A stretch of 29,168 bases of DNA, taken from NCBI GenBank assembly GCA_003174035.1, contig PRDV01000061.1, forward strand, positions 1-29,168, written 5' to 3'. Shown in pieces: positions 1-6,911 of this stretch. The position numbers were made by a program, and so were the translations under genes. A model generated the notes under the pieces. It worked only from the letters and a program-made list of their open reading frames with translations. It did no database searches and was not told the origin of the DNA. Each line of letters starts with the position of its first letter. Position 1 is the first letter of the stretch. This DNA comes from Candidatus Babelota bacterium. Lineage in GTDB: Bacteria > Babelota > Babeliae > Babelales > Babelaceae.

Positions 1-206
1 CTGATCCAAATTGTATAGTTGCAGAAGACGGCAAATTCGTAACTGCTCTCCATTATGCCATGCTTCATGAAAATGAGAAGCTTGTGCATGCACTCCTTAT
101 GTATGGAGCGCGCATTACACCATCTTACCTTCCATTGCTTAATGAAAAATTGCAAAAACTGGCAGTGGAAACCGCCAAAAAATCAAGGAAGCATATACAG
201 TCATAG
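1..206 (+). CDS. Ankyrin-repeat protein, 3' end only
   Basis: An open frame runs in from the left edge (first full codon at base 3) and stops at TAG 204-206. The visible 67 residues contain TALHYAMLHENEKLVHALL followed by MYGARI, which matches the ankyrin pattern T-x-LHxA ... xLVxxLLxxGAxx, so at least one repeat lies close to the C terminus. A basic tail (KLQKLAVETAKKSRKHIQS) follows. Ankyrin repeats mediate protein-protein contacts and are often abundant in host-associated bacteria. The N terminus, any signal peptide and the number of repeats lie outside the window, so the partner cannot be inferred. The stop is 54 bases before the next gene on the same strand. Confidence 0.75.
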   Translation, partial: DPNCIVAEDGKFVTALHYAMLHENEKLVHALLMYGARITPSYLPLLNEKLQKLAVETAKKSRKHIQS

Positions 207-260
207 CAACATACGCTACACTTGATAACACTATTTTTCACCTAGGCGATAAAAACGACC

Positions 261-638
261 ATGCACCTACACCAAGCATTTACAAGCACCCCTTTTTTGA
301 AAGCAACCGCCATTATCCTTGGATTCCTTTTTTGGACCATTATTGGTGATTCATTTCCTTCGTATAGATGGGTGACCGTGCCGGTAGCTTTTTATAATAC
401 GTCCAAGAGCGTTATTGAAGCTCCTGAAACGGTAAAGGTGCAATTAAAGGGTAAGCGATCACAGCTACGAGCTCTTGACGAGAACCAGCTCGCCGTGCAT
501 ATTAACGCACAAGAGCTCAATGATGGTCCCCATCAACTTGAGGTAACACGTGAGATGCTTTTGCTACCTGCAACTATCTCATTAGGTGATATCATTCCCC
601 TTAACCTCGCTATAAAAATAAAGAAAGAGGTCTCATAA
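261..638 (+). CDS. YbbR-like (CdaR-type) single-domain membrane-anchored protein
   Basis: This 125-residue protein has an N-terminal membrane segment at about residues 12-29 (FLKATAIILGFLFWTIIGDS), followed by one beta-rich domain of about 90 residues that resembles a YbbR repeat (PETVKVQLKGKRSQLRAL, then HINAQEL). YbbR/CdaR proteins usually have several such domains outside the membrane; in Firmicutes CdaR modulates the diadenylate cyclase CdaA, with gene order cdaA-cdaR-glmM. Here only the last two appear: the TAA stop overlaps the ATG of glmM by one base (TAATG), which implies translational coupling. No cyclase gene is present just upstream. The start has no strong ribosome binding site. 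The glmM neighbour and domain pattern support the call; a c-di-AMP role is inference only. Confidence 0.72.
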   Translation: MHLHQAFTSTPFLKATAIILGFLFWTIIGDSFPSYRWVTVPVAFYNTSKSVIEAPETVKVQLKGKRSQLRALDENQLAVHINAQELNDGPHQLEVTREMLLLPATISLGDIIPLNLAIKIKKEVS

Positions 639-2011
639 TGAATATATTTGGCACCGATGGCATTCGTAATAAAGTCGGCAACTACCCCTTTACTAGCAAA
701 GTATTACCACAGCTCGGCAGAGCCATAGCTCTCTGGGCACTTGAAAAATATGGCCATGTACCCGATTTTTTAGTTGCCCGCGATACCCGAATATCAGGAT
801 CATGGGTACAAGTAAGCCTTGCCAGTGGACTACTCCGGTCACCCGTTATTATTTACGATGCTCAGGTACTCCCCACACCAGCAGTTTTTCATTTAATGAA
901 AGATGACCCTCGCTATACGTGCGGTATAATCATTTCAGCATCCCATAATCCCGCGCAAGATAATGGCATTAAGATTATTGATCGCCAAGGAAAAATTACT
1001 CAAGCAGATGAAGAACGGATTACTGAGCTTATGGAAGATTCTGTTGGATCCTCTCAGACAGGTTGTTGTGGAGATACTCACGGCTCGCCTGGCCCTGAGA
1101 TAGAAACGAACCAGGAATACCATCATTTTGGTCTTCAGTTACCGCTCATTAATGGCGAGGAACTCTACGATAAAAAAATATGCTCTCTGTTTAAGCCCGG
1201 CTTCCTTAAAAATCAAACCATCGTTCTCGATTGCGCACAGGGAGCTACCTCAACCGTTGCACCCGCTATTTTTAACGCACTCGGTGCACAGATAATTGCT
1301 ATCAATAATACCCCAACGGGGTATAACATTAATAAAAACTGCGGCGCGCTCCATCCTGAAAGCTTACAAGCCGCAGTCATTAAGCACAGTGCCCTTGTTG
1401 GGTTCGCTTTTGATGGCGATGGGGATCGCGTTATTGCTGTCAGCAAGGACGGCACCATCAAGGATGGTGATGATGTTCTTGCTCTTCTTTGCCAACATCC
1501 TGATTATAAGAATGAAATGACCATTGTAAGCACTATCATGGCAAATCAAGGATTTGAAGCATATCTACAAACGCTCGGGAAAAGCCTCATTCGTACCCCG
1601 GTTGGCGATAAATATGTGGTGCAGGAACTCATAACACATGATCTTTTACTGGGTGGAGAGCCGTCGGGGCACACCATCCTACGATCATTACTTCCCACCG
1701 GCGACGGTATTCTTGTTGCCCTTAAAATCGTTGAGACTATGCTTCTCACAGGAAATAGTGCATTTCAGACATTCACCAAATTCCCCCAGGTAATCCTCAA
1801 TGTTCCTATAAAACATAAAAAACCGCTTACTGAATCACCTATCGCCGGCGCCATCAAAGCTCATGAGGAACTTGTTCCGCAAGGACGCGTACTTGTACGC
1901 TATTCAGGAACCGAGCCGATTCTGCGCGTCATGGTTGAAGATAGTGAAAGCGAACGCACAACGCACGTTGCGCACAAACTTGCTGAAAAGTTGAAAACTC
2001 TGCTCTCTTAA
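638..2011 (+). CDS. glmM: Phosphoglucosamine mutase GlmM
   Basis: GlmM converts glucosamine-6-phosphate to glucosamine-1-phosphate, the step before UDP-GlcNAc synthesis for peptidoglycan and lipopolysaccharide in the cytosol. The 457-residue product has all four signatures of the alpha-D-phosphohexomutase family: the phosphoserine loop SASHNP with Ser102, the same number as in the E. coli enzyme; the Mg-binding DGDGDR at 259-264; the sugar-binding GGEPSGH at 339-345; and the phosphate-binding RYSGTEP at 421-427. The N terminus (MNIFGTDGIRNKVG) is canonical and fixes the start. Length is slightly above the usual ~445, with a Cys/Gly-rich stretch near 137-155 accounting for some of it. The gene overlaps ybbR by one base, so the two are probably co-translated. 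Confidence in family is very high; specificity for glucosamine over mannose/glucose rests on the overall pattern and ybbR context. Confidence 0.96.
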   Translation: MNIFGTDGIRNKVGNYPFTSKVLPQLGRAIALWALEKYGHVPDFLVARDTRISGSWVQVSLASGLLRSPVIIYDAQVLPTPAVFHLMKDDPRYTCGIIISASHNPAQDNGIKIIDRQGKITQADEERITELMEDSVGSSQTGCCGDTHGSPGPEIETNQEYHHFGLQLPLINGEELYDKKICSLFKPGFLKNQTIVLDCAQGATSTVAPAIFNALGAQIIAINNTPTGYNINKNCGALHPESLQAAVIKHSALVGFAFDGDGDRVIAVSKDGTIKDGDDVLALLCQHPDYKNEMTIVSTIMANQGFEAYLQTLGKSLIRTPVGDKYVVQELITHDLLLGGEPSGHTILRSLLPTGDGILVALKIVETMLLTGNSAFQTFTKFPQVILNVPIKHKKPLTESPIAGAIKAHEELVPQGRVLVRYSGTEPILRVMVEDSESERTTHVAHKLAEKLKTLLS

Positions 2012-2066
2012 ACAATTGCGGCTGCCACTCATTTCAAATGGACAGACAAGAAAGCTGCTTGTTAAT

Positions 2067-2098
2067 GGGCGCAGGCTAACGCGGTTAGACACGAGCCC
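2067..2098. other. Possible structured element in the glmM-antiporter spacer
   Basis: The 247-base spacer 2012-2258 has no credible gene. Within it a nested foldback can be drawn: GGGC at 2067-2070 with GCCC at 2095-2098 enclosing CTAAC-GCG-GTTAG at 2076-2088. A second weak hairpin can be drawn just downstream around 2102-2132. There is no T-tract, so this is not an intrinsic terminator. I could not match it to tRNA, tmRNA, SRP RNA, 6S or RNase P RNA. It may be a leader element or a chance fold. Confidence 0.25.
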
Positions 2099-2258
2099 TC
2101 GAGATTAATCGCTGGGGAATAGCAATCTTCTTGAACGCAAAACATGCTAACATTCCGTCTTGATCAAACTTCGTTATGGTCCGACGCTATTTTACTGTTA
2201 AGCTATTAATAATGTTGAATTAGGGCTATACTTTTGTAAATTTGAGGAGAAAACAACA

Positions 2259-3842
2259 ATGAATACATCATGGATCGTCATACTACCCCCTTTACTGGTT
2301 ATAGCCTGCGTTCTCACTACACGGCGCATGATACTGTCCTTTATTCTGGGCATTGTAAGCAGCGCCCTCATTGCTTCACGGGGCAATCTTATACAGGCTG
2401 CTCAGTTAGGCCTGACAAGGGTAGTGGAAAGCACTGGTATTGCCGGGCTTATGAGCCCACAGGCATTTTTCAACAACTCAAGCCTTCTGATCTTCAGTTT
2501 CTTGATTATACTCGGCATTCTCATTGAACTCCTTGCGGCAACAGGTGCTGATCAGGCCTATGTAAACATTACGAGGAACCAGGTAAAAAGTAGAAAAGCA
2601 GCCCAAGGAGCTTCGCTCATACTCTCACTCTTTTTTTTCTTTGATGACTATTTTTCCGCACTCACTGTCGGCTCGGTTATGCGACCTCTAGCATTTTTGC
2701 ACAAGGTCCATCCCGTAAAATTAGCGTTCCTCACCACTATTATGGCATCCCCACTCGTCATTCTCTCCCCCCTTTCAAGCTGGGTTGGACAAATTTCACT
2801 ACAACTGAAATTGGCTGGTATCGGACCAGCGGGAGCTCAGACCGCTCTCGTGGGCGATTCCTATTTCACCTTCCTTTCTGCAATCCCTTTCGTTTTTTAT
2901 GCTAGCGCTGCGATCATAAGTGCTTGGTACATAGTTTTACGGGGCATTTCTTATGGGCCAATGCAAGCATATGATAACGAACGCTATGAAAAAATAGTAG
3001 CCACTCCTGCTCCCCGGGATACCTCCTTTTTTGATTTCTTGCTACCGCTGATCCTACTTGTCGGCGGCGTCTTTACTATGTTTCTTTATACCGGTGGCTA
3101 TTTTTCCCAGGGCGGTACGCTTACCCATGCTTTTAAGAATGCTTCGCCTAATCAGGCATTTTTTGTAGGCGGCCTCCTTAGTATTATAGTGAGCAGCCTC
3201 TATTTTCTTCTGAAAAGAACCATTACTATGCGTATACTGGTGGAATGCATCAAAAAAGGTTTTTTGCTCATGTATCCTTCAGTGATCATGCTAACCTTTG
3301 TGTGGACACTCGGCAGCATGCTCACCAATGATTTAAAAACCGGAAGTTATGTAGCATCATTGGTTAGCTCATTTATCAGTGCTCAGCTATTACCAATCAT
3401 CTGCTATATTTTTGCAGCCTTCATTGCAAGTATGATTGGTTCAGCCTGGGCTACCATGGGACTCATGTTTCCTATTGTTATTGAAATGCTCCAGCGATTA
3501 CTTCATATCCCCCTTAACACACCCATTGAAGCGGCACCTCTTTTAATCCCCATTATAGGTGCGACCCTTTCTGGCTGCGTTATCGGCACACATCTTTCGC
3601 TTATTTCTGACAATCCGATTCTTTCTGCTGCAAGTACTGGTGCGAATCATCTTGAACATGTTAAATCTATGGCCTGGTACGTTGTACCTGTAGGCATAGC
3701 CACAGCTTTAGCATATGGTATTATTGGTATGAGCGCACCGAGCATGGGTACGCAACAGAGCCTCTATCTGGGTTTCGCGACCGCCTGCGGCCTTTCTCTC
3801 TTATTTTTGGAAATGGGACAACTCGTATTTGCAAAAAGGTAG
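2259..3842 (+). CDS. NhaC-family Na+/H+ antiporter
   Basis: This 527-residue polytopic membrane protein has about eleven or more hydrophobic segments and very few charges inside them. The motif FFFFDDYFSALTVGSVMRP at about 124-142 and the later SPLSSWVG at 170-177 match the conserved DDYFNxLTVG...MRP and APISSW signatures of the NhaC/ion-transporter superfamily, which exchanges cytoplasmic Na+ for protons (some members exchange malate/lactate or other solutes). A strong ribosome binding site (GAGGAG, 7 bases upstream) supports the ATG at 2259. It stands alone: 247 bases separate it from glmM and about 100 from the NUDIX gene. Length is somewhat above the ~470-residue norm for NhaC. Family call is confident; substrate is not determined by sequence. 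Confidence 0.85.
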   Translation: MNTSWIVILPPLLVIACVLTTRRMILSFILGIVSSALIASRGNLIQAAQLGLTRVVESTGIAGLMSPQAFFNNSSLLIFSFLIILGILIELLAATGADQAYVNITRNQVKSRKAAQGASLILSLFFFFDDYFSALTVGSVMRPLAFLHKVHPVKLAFLTTIMASPLVILSPLSSWVGQISLQLKLAGIGPAGAQTALVGDSYFTFLSAIPFVFYASAAIISAWYIVLRGISYGPMQAYDNERYEKIVATPAPRDTSFFDFLLPLILLVGGVFTMFLYTGGYFSQGGTLTHAFKNASPNQAFFVGGLLSIIVSSLYFLLKRTITMRILVECIKKGFLLMYPSVIMLTFVWTLGSMLTNDLKTGSYVASLVSSFISAQLLPIICYIFAAFIASMIGSAWATMGLMFPIVIEMLQRLLHIPLNTPIEAAPLLIPIIGATLSGCVIGTHLSLISDNPILSAASTGANHLEHVKSMAWYVVPVGIATALAYGIIGMSAPSMGTQQSLYLGFATACGLSLLFLEMGQLVFAKR

Positions 3843-3900
3843 GTATCATGCGCAGAAATTATAAACAATCCAGATAACCACAAGAACCCCCGATTCCTGC

Positions 3901-3916
3901 TATGATAAAATATAAT
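3901..3916 (+). promoter_or_regulatory. Candidate -10 region upstream of the NUDIX gene
   Basis: TATGAT at 3901-3906 and TATAAT at 3911-3916 are close matches to a sigma-70 -10 box, 25-40 bases before the ATG at 3941 and its AGGGAG ribosome binding site. No convincing -35 is visible. The elements overlap the first codons of the longer possible reading frame, which argues for the downstream start. Confidence 0.4.
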
Positions 3917-3940
3917 GTATTTGCAATTTTAGGGAGACCC

Positions 3941-4477
3941 ATGCAGAGGAAAAATATTATTGCTTTGCTAGATGAATACGAGAAAAATCCATTTTTTACA
4001 TCTGAAGAAAAACCCTTCCTTGAGCGGTTCAGAAACTTCATCGAGCATAATCCTCGTTGTTTTGAAAGAAGCAATCGAGGGCACATAACTGGGTCAGCAT
4101 GGATACTCAATCATGAGGGAACCAAAGCCTTGCTCACGCACCATAAAAAATTAAACTCCTGGTTTCAACTCGGTGGCCATGCTGATGGCGATTCTGATAT
4201 TAAACGAGTAGCTCTTAAAGAAGCACAGGAAGAATCAGGAATTGAGCATTTACAATTTCTCATGCCAGGTATTTTAGATATTGATATTCACCCCATTCCT
4301 GGACCCTGCGAATTTCACTATGATGTGCGATTTCTTTTGCAAGCACCGGCCAATAAAACATTCACCGTCAGCGATGAGTCCCACGATCTGGCCTGGGTTG
4401 ACCTCGATAAGATAAGCGAATATTCATCTGAAAGATCAGTACTACGATTGGCTGAAAAGGTGAAAAAAAAGTTTTAA
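3941..4477 (+). CDS. NUDIX hydrolase with a variant Nudix box
   Basis: NUDIX enzymes cleave nucleoside diphosphates linked to another moiety. The box lies at residues 79-101, GHADGDSDIKRVALKEAQEE followed by SGI. It keeps the catalytic core as K-E-A-x-E-E-x-G-I but has Ser85 where the G-x5-E signature expects Glu, and Lys93 for Arg. The QLGGHADGD variant is common in one NUDIX subgroup, so the enzyme is probably active; its substrate is unknown. An in-frame ATG at 3902 would add 13 residues, but only 3941 has a ribosome binding site (AGGGAG, 5 bases) and a -10-like element lies in between, so I choose 3941 (178 residues). The 3' end overlaps the convergent antitoxin remnant by three bases. 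Confidence 0.85.
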   Translation: MQRKNIIALLDEYEKNPFFTSEEKPFLERFRNFIEHNPRCFERSNRGHITGSAWILNHEGTKALLTHHKKLNSWFQLGGHADGDSDIKRVALKEAQEESGIEHLQFLMPGILDIDIHPIPGPCEFHYDVRFLLQAPANKTFTVSDESHDLAWVDLDKISEYSSERSVLRLAEKVKKKF

Positions 4478-4762
4478 TTTTCATCTATCCAGCGGATTTC
4501 TAGCTTCTTTCCTAAAGATCGAGCCAAGCGGTGAAGTGTGAGAAGTGTTACTGAATGATTCTTAGGATCGAGTAACCTCCGAATAGCCGTCCTACTTGTA
4601 CCAAGACGCCTAGCCAATTCCGTTATCGAGATACTTTTTTTCCATCTCGAGTTGCAGCTCATAAGCAATGACCTTCTTGATAGCTGCTTCTTCGACCTCT
4701 TCAAGGAGTTGCTCTTCTCTTAGAAAATCGTCAAAATCAGATCCAATATGTTTATTGTTCAT
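4474..4762 (-). pseudogene. Frameshifted XRE/HigA-like antitoxin
   Basis: Two frames together make one recognisable antitoxin. From ATG 4762 (preceded by GAGGGA) the first frame reads MNNKHIGSDFDDFLREEQLL, then an acidic helix to ELQLEMEKK. It then runs out of frame and stops soon after. The second frame, to TAA 4474-4476, carries the helix-turn-helix part: SISITELARRLGTSRTAIRR, then LLDPKNHSVTLLTLHRLARS. This is the usual layout of XRE-type antitoxins of the RelE/HigB group. The break is at a run of seven A on the coding strand (4635-4641); removing one A gives a continuous 95-residue protein. Possible explanations are real gene decay, transcriptional slippage that repairs some messages, or a homopolymer sequencing error. 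An adjacent toxin remnant favours decay. Confidence 0.7.
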
Positions 4763-4771
4763 CATTCCCTC

Positions 4772-4831
4772 TTAAATGCTTTTAGCTCTTTTTCTTGCAA
4801 TAGCGAGCTCTTCAGGCCCTTGCAAAAAAAA
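4772..4831 (-). pseudogene. C-terminal remnant of a RelE/HigB-like toxin
   Basis: Just upstream of the antitoxin, the - strand reads FFLQGPEELAIARKRAKSI then TAA, nine bases before the antitoxin ATG. This fits the C-terminal end of RelE/HigB (Gp49-like) toxins, which typically finish with a TPxxEIxxAxxRxxx helix and sit directly before an antitoxin of exactly this kind. An in-frame stop precedes the fragment and the rest of the toxin is absent, replaced by the promoter and start of the macro-domain gene. The fragment is short, so the call relies on position and partner as much as on sequence. Confidence 0.5.
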
Positions 4832-4847
4832 TTAGAACACGGATACT
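4820..4847 (+). promoter_or_regulatory. Candidate sigma-70 promoter of the macro-domain gene
   Basis: TTGCAA (4820-4825) and GATACT (4842-4847) are separated by 16 bases, about 40 bases before the ATG at 4886 with its AGAGGA ribosome binding site. The -35 lies inside the toxin remnant, which suggests that the promoter was recruited from, or exposed by loss of, the toxin gene. Confidence 0.45.
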
Positions 4848-4885
4848 AGAGGATATATTTGCTTAACCTTCAGTAGAGGATTTTT

Positions 4886-5704
4886 ATGAACAAAGTATGT
4901 CTTATTTCCCTCATCGTATTGGCCTACAGCCTTGAGGCATTCAATGTTGGCACACATGGATCAGTAAGCGTGCAAAGAGGCTCAATACAAACCCGCACAA
5001 GCCAAGCAATTGTTAACGCGGCAAACCCTTCGCTTGCACGTGGTACGGGTATTTGTGGTGCAATATATCAAGCTGCTGAAGGAAATCCTGCTGTTCAAGG
5101 GGCTCGTGGTCCATTAACTGCAGCATGCCTCGCATTTCCCGCCGATGCTCAAGGCGAACGTTGCCCTGCGGGAGAAGCAAAAATAACGCCAAGTTTCAAC
5201 ATACAGGGCGGAGTAACCCACATCATTCACGCAGTAGGCCCACAATGCGGAACAGTCGTATTTGACACTGCACAACGGAAACGTCTTTTAGCCGCTGCCT
5301 ATAAGAACAGCCTCAAAAGGGCTGATGAAAACAACCTAACAAGCGTATCATTTCCTTTTATCAGCTCAGGGCGATTTGCACCAGACCCTACTGTTGAACC
5401 AAATTTTTTAGAGTTTGCGGCACGAACTGCTATTGAAGCAGTTATCGAATATATGGAACAAACAAACACGGGTATCAGAAGAATTGAGTTCGCTCTGGTT
5501 AACCAGCGTGATTTTGATCTCTTCAATCAGCTACTACAACAATACAGTACTGATGGAATAACCGTCAAATTAAACAGCGGTAAGGGAAAGCCACAGTGGC
5601 AAAGACTAGCAGTTGGTGCTCTGATTGGAACGAGCATCTTTGCAGGGCTTCTCTGGCTTGTAACGAGACAAAAAAATTCACCAACACGTTCTCCTAACCC
5701 GTAA
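4886..5704 (+). CDS. Exported, membrane-anchored macro-domain protein
   Basis: Macro domains bind ADP-ribose and some remove it from proteins or nucleic acids. The product has 272 residues: a probable Sec signal peptide (1-18, cleavage near LEA|FN), one macro domain at about 25-225, a short basic linker, a membrane segment at about 241-259 (LAVGALIGTSIFAGLLWLV) and a short polar tail. Hallmarks of the domain are IVNAANPSL at 42-50, the glycine loop GTGICGAI at 53-60, CPAGEAKIT at 93-101, THIIHAVGP at 111-119 and FPFISSGRF at 156-164. Most bacterial macro proteins are cytosolic, so an export signal plus an anchor is unusual; it would place the domain on the outer face of the inner membrane or at the surface. 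It is a single gene closed by a strong terminator at 5721. The macro call is firm; topology is predicted by eye. Confidence 0.88.
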   Translation: MNKVCLISLIVLAYSLEAFNVGTHGSVSVQRGSIQTRTSQAIVNAANPSLARGTGICGAIYQAAEGNPAVQGARGPLTAACLAFPADAQGERCPAGEAKITPSFNIQGGVTHIIHAVGPQCGTVVFDTAQRKRLLAAAYKNSLKRADENNLTSVSFPFISSGRFAPDPTVEPNFLEFAARTAIEAVIEYMEQTNTGIRRIEFALVNQRDFDLFNQLLQQYSTDGITVKLNSGKGKPQWQRLAVGALIGTSIFAGLLWLVTRQKNSPTRSPNP

Positions 5705-5720
5705 AATTTTGTAGTACCGT

Positions 5721-5743
5721 AGGCGCCGTATCGGCGCCTTTTT
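5721..5743 (+). terminator. Rho-independent terminator after the macro-domain gene
   Basis: AGGCGCCG (5721-5728), loop TAT, CGGCGCCT (5732-5739), followed by a T-run. The perfect GC-rich 8-bp stem lies 17 bases after the stop. Confidence 0.9.
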
Positions 5744-5814
5744 GTTTTTGATGAGATCGATGATCTCTCTCATCAGAAAAAAATAAGTCTGACGGCGAAA
5801 AAAAACATCCCTAT

Positions 5815-6765
5815 CTAGAAGGAGGCTTTTTTGTGAGCAAGAAATCGATGGTACCAGAGCTCAAGACCATGAGACCCGCCATTTTTTAGCTGATAGTCAA
5901 GCTGCGCAAGCGCAGTATGCGCTCGCGTTAAGGACGCACTTGTATGCAGCTGCCAGTCTTTGTTAATGAAAGAAAACGGAAGTTTTTGTGCACCCTTTTT
6001 TGCTTCTGCTATACCGTGTGAACGCGCGCGAAGTACAAAAAGCGTTGCCTGCCATAACTGCTCAGCCCAATACGCAAGCCAAAATTCATCAGGTAGATCA
6101 CCCTTACAGGCTTTCCATTGCGCTAAGAAATCTTTCGGTTTCAGAGCAAAAAAATACTGACTCAAGGTATAAAAAGATTGATGTGGCACCACAAGACGCC
6201 CAAACCATTGCTTGAAAAACAGATCACACTTTCTCCCTACTGCGCGCTGATAGGACATGATACGGCATGCCTCGTCAAGTGAAAGCGCTGGATGGTGTGC
6301 AAAGAGCTTATCAAGAAAGTACTGGTCGGGCTCTGCTGCATAGAAAAATGTATACAGATCACGGTAGAGGTCCCGTTCAACCTTGTCTGGTAGTTCAACA
6401 AGGATTCGCTCATGCCCAGAAGATTGAAACGTAGAAGCAGCAGCAGTTGTGGTAAAAAACAGTATAGTATGAGGACCCTGATAGTCTCCTAGAAAAGCAT
6501 GCCATTCTTTTTTACTCGCAGCATCAAGCAGCGAAATATTTTTAAGAGCATAGAGGTAGGTATTACCTAAGAAACTCATAGAAAGCTGCGCTTTCATTGC
6601 AGATAGCGTACATGACTCAGCATCAATCGTTACCAGAGGATACCGCTGTTTGAGAGCATGAAAGAGAGCCGTCAGAAAAAGAGCTGGATACTCTTTACCA
6701 TGAAACACTATATTCTGGCTGAGCGCACCCTGGTTAATGAGAGAAAAAAAATCTCGTACCTGCAT
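5815..6765 (-). CDS. holA: Probable DNA polymerase III delta subunit (HolA-like)
   Basis: Delta opens the sliding clamp as part of the clamp loader. The 316-residue length is close to HolA (~340), and the order of features fits: an N-terminal AAA+-like fold beginning NIVFHGKEYPALFLTALFHA at about 18-37, then a beta strand and helix ending SFLGNTYLYALKNISLL that resembles the usual 'slF...rlVvlkn' segment, then TILFFTT for the 'vLvl' strand near 100, and an all-helical C-terminal part ending LTRAHTALAQLDYQLKNGG, which resembles the delta/delta' collar helix pattern. Overall similarity is low, no single motif is diagnostic, and the Walker motif is absent, as expected for delta. It is alone on the - strand. 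It could also be an unrelated AAA+-fold protein. Confidence 0.55.
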   Translation of the reverse strand: MQVRDFFSLINQGALSQNIVFHGKEYPALFLTALFHALKQRYPLVTIDAESCTLSAMKAQLSMSFLGNTYLYALKNISLLDAASKKEWHAFLGDYQGPHTILFFTTTAAASTFQSSGHERILVELPDKVERDLYRDLYTFFYAAEPDQYFLDKLFAHHPALSLDEACRIMSYQRAVGRKCDLFFKQWFGRLVVPHQSFYTLSQYFFALKPKDFLAQWKACKGDLPDEFWLAYWAEQLWQATLFVLRARSHGIAEAKKGAQKLPFSFINKDWQLHTSASLTRAHTALAQLDYQLKNGGSHGLELWYHRFLAHKKASF

Positions 6766-6870
6766 AAACGGCTCTTATGGTATTTACCTGTATTTCCCTA
6801 ATTCACCTATACATCAAGAGGCCTCTGGCTTGTTTAGGTCCCTTTCTACTGTACCATAAATATGCCCCAT

Positions 6871-6895
6871 AAAAAAGAGGGCCGAAGCCCTCTTT
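6871..6895 (-). terminator. Rho-independent terminator of the secreted-protein operon
   Basis: Read on the - strand, AAAGAGGGC, loop TTCG, GCCCTCTTT, followed by a T-run (the A-run at 6871-6876 on the + strand). The UUCG-type tetraloop and U-tract are classic. It lies 17 bases after the stop at 6912. Confidence 0.92.
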
Positions 6896-6911
6896 AAAGT
6901 AAAGTACTGTG

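Noticed and set aside
2041..2140. Spacer after glmM as a tRNA, tmRNA or SRP RNA gene
   Set aside because: No cloverleaf, CCA end, T-loop or SRP tetraloop could be aligned; left as an unassigned structured spacer.
4635..4641. A-AAA-AAG slippery heptamer in the antitoxin as a programmed -1 frameshift site
   Set aside because: The heptamer is in the right register, but a -1 shift leads to a stop within a few codons (GTA TCT CGA TAA). Only +1, -2 or loss of one A joins the two antitoxin halves.
5749..5775. TGATGAGA...TCTCATCA inverted repeat as a terminator for the - strand holA gene
   Set aside because: On the - strand it is followed by A-rich rather than T-rich sequence, and on the + strand by A-runs, so it lacks a U-tract in either direction.
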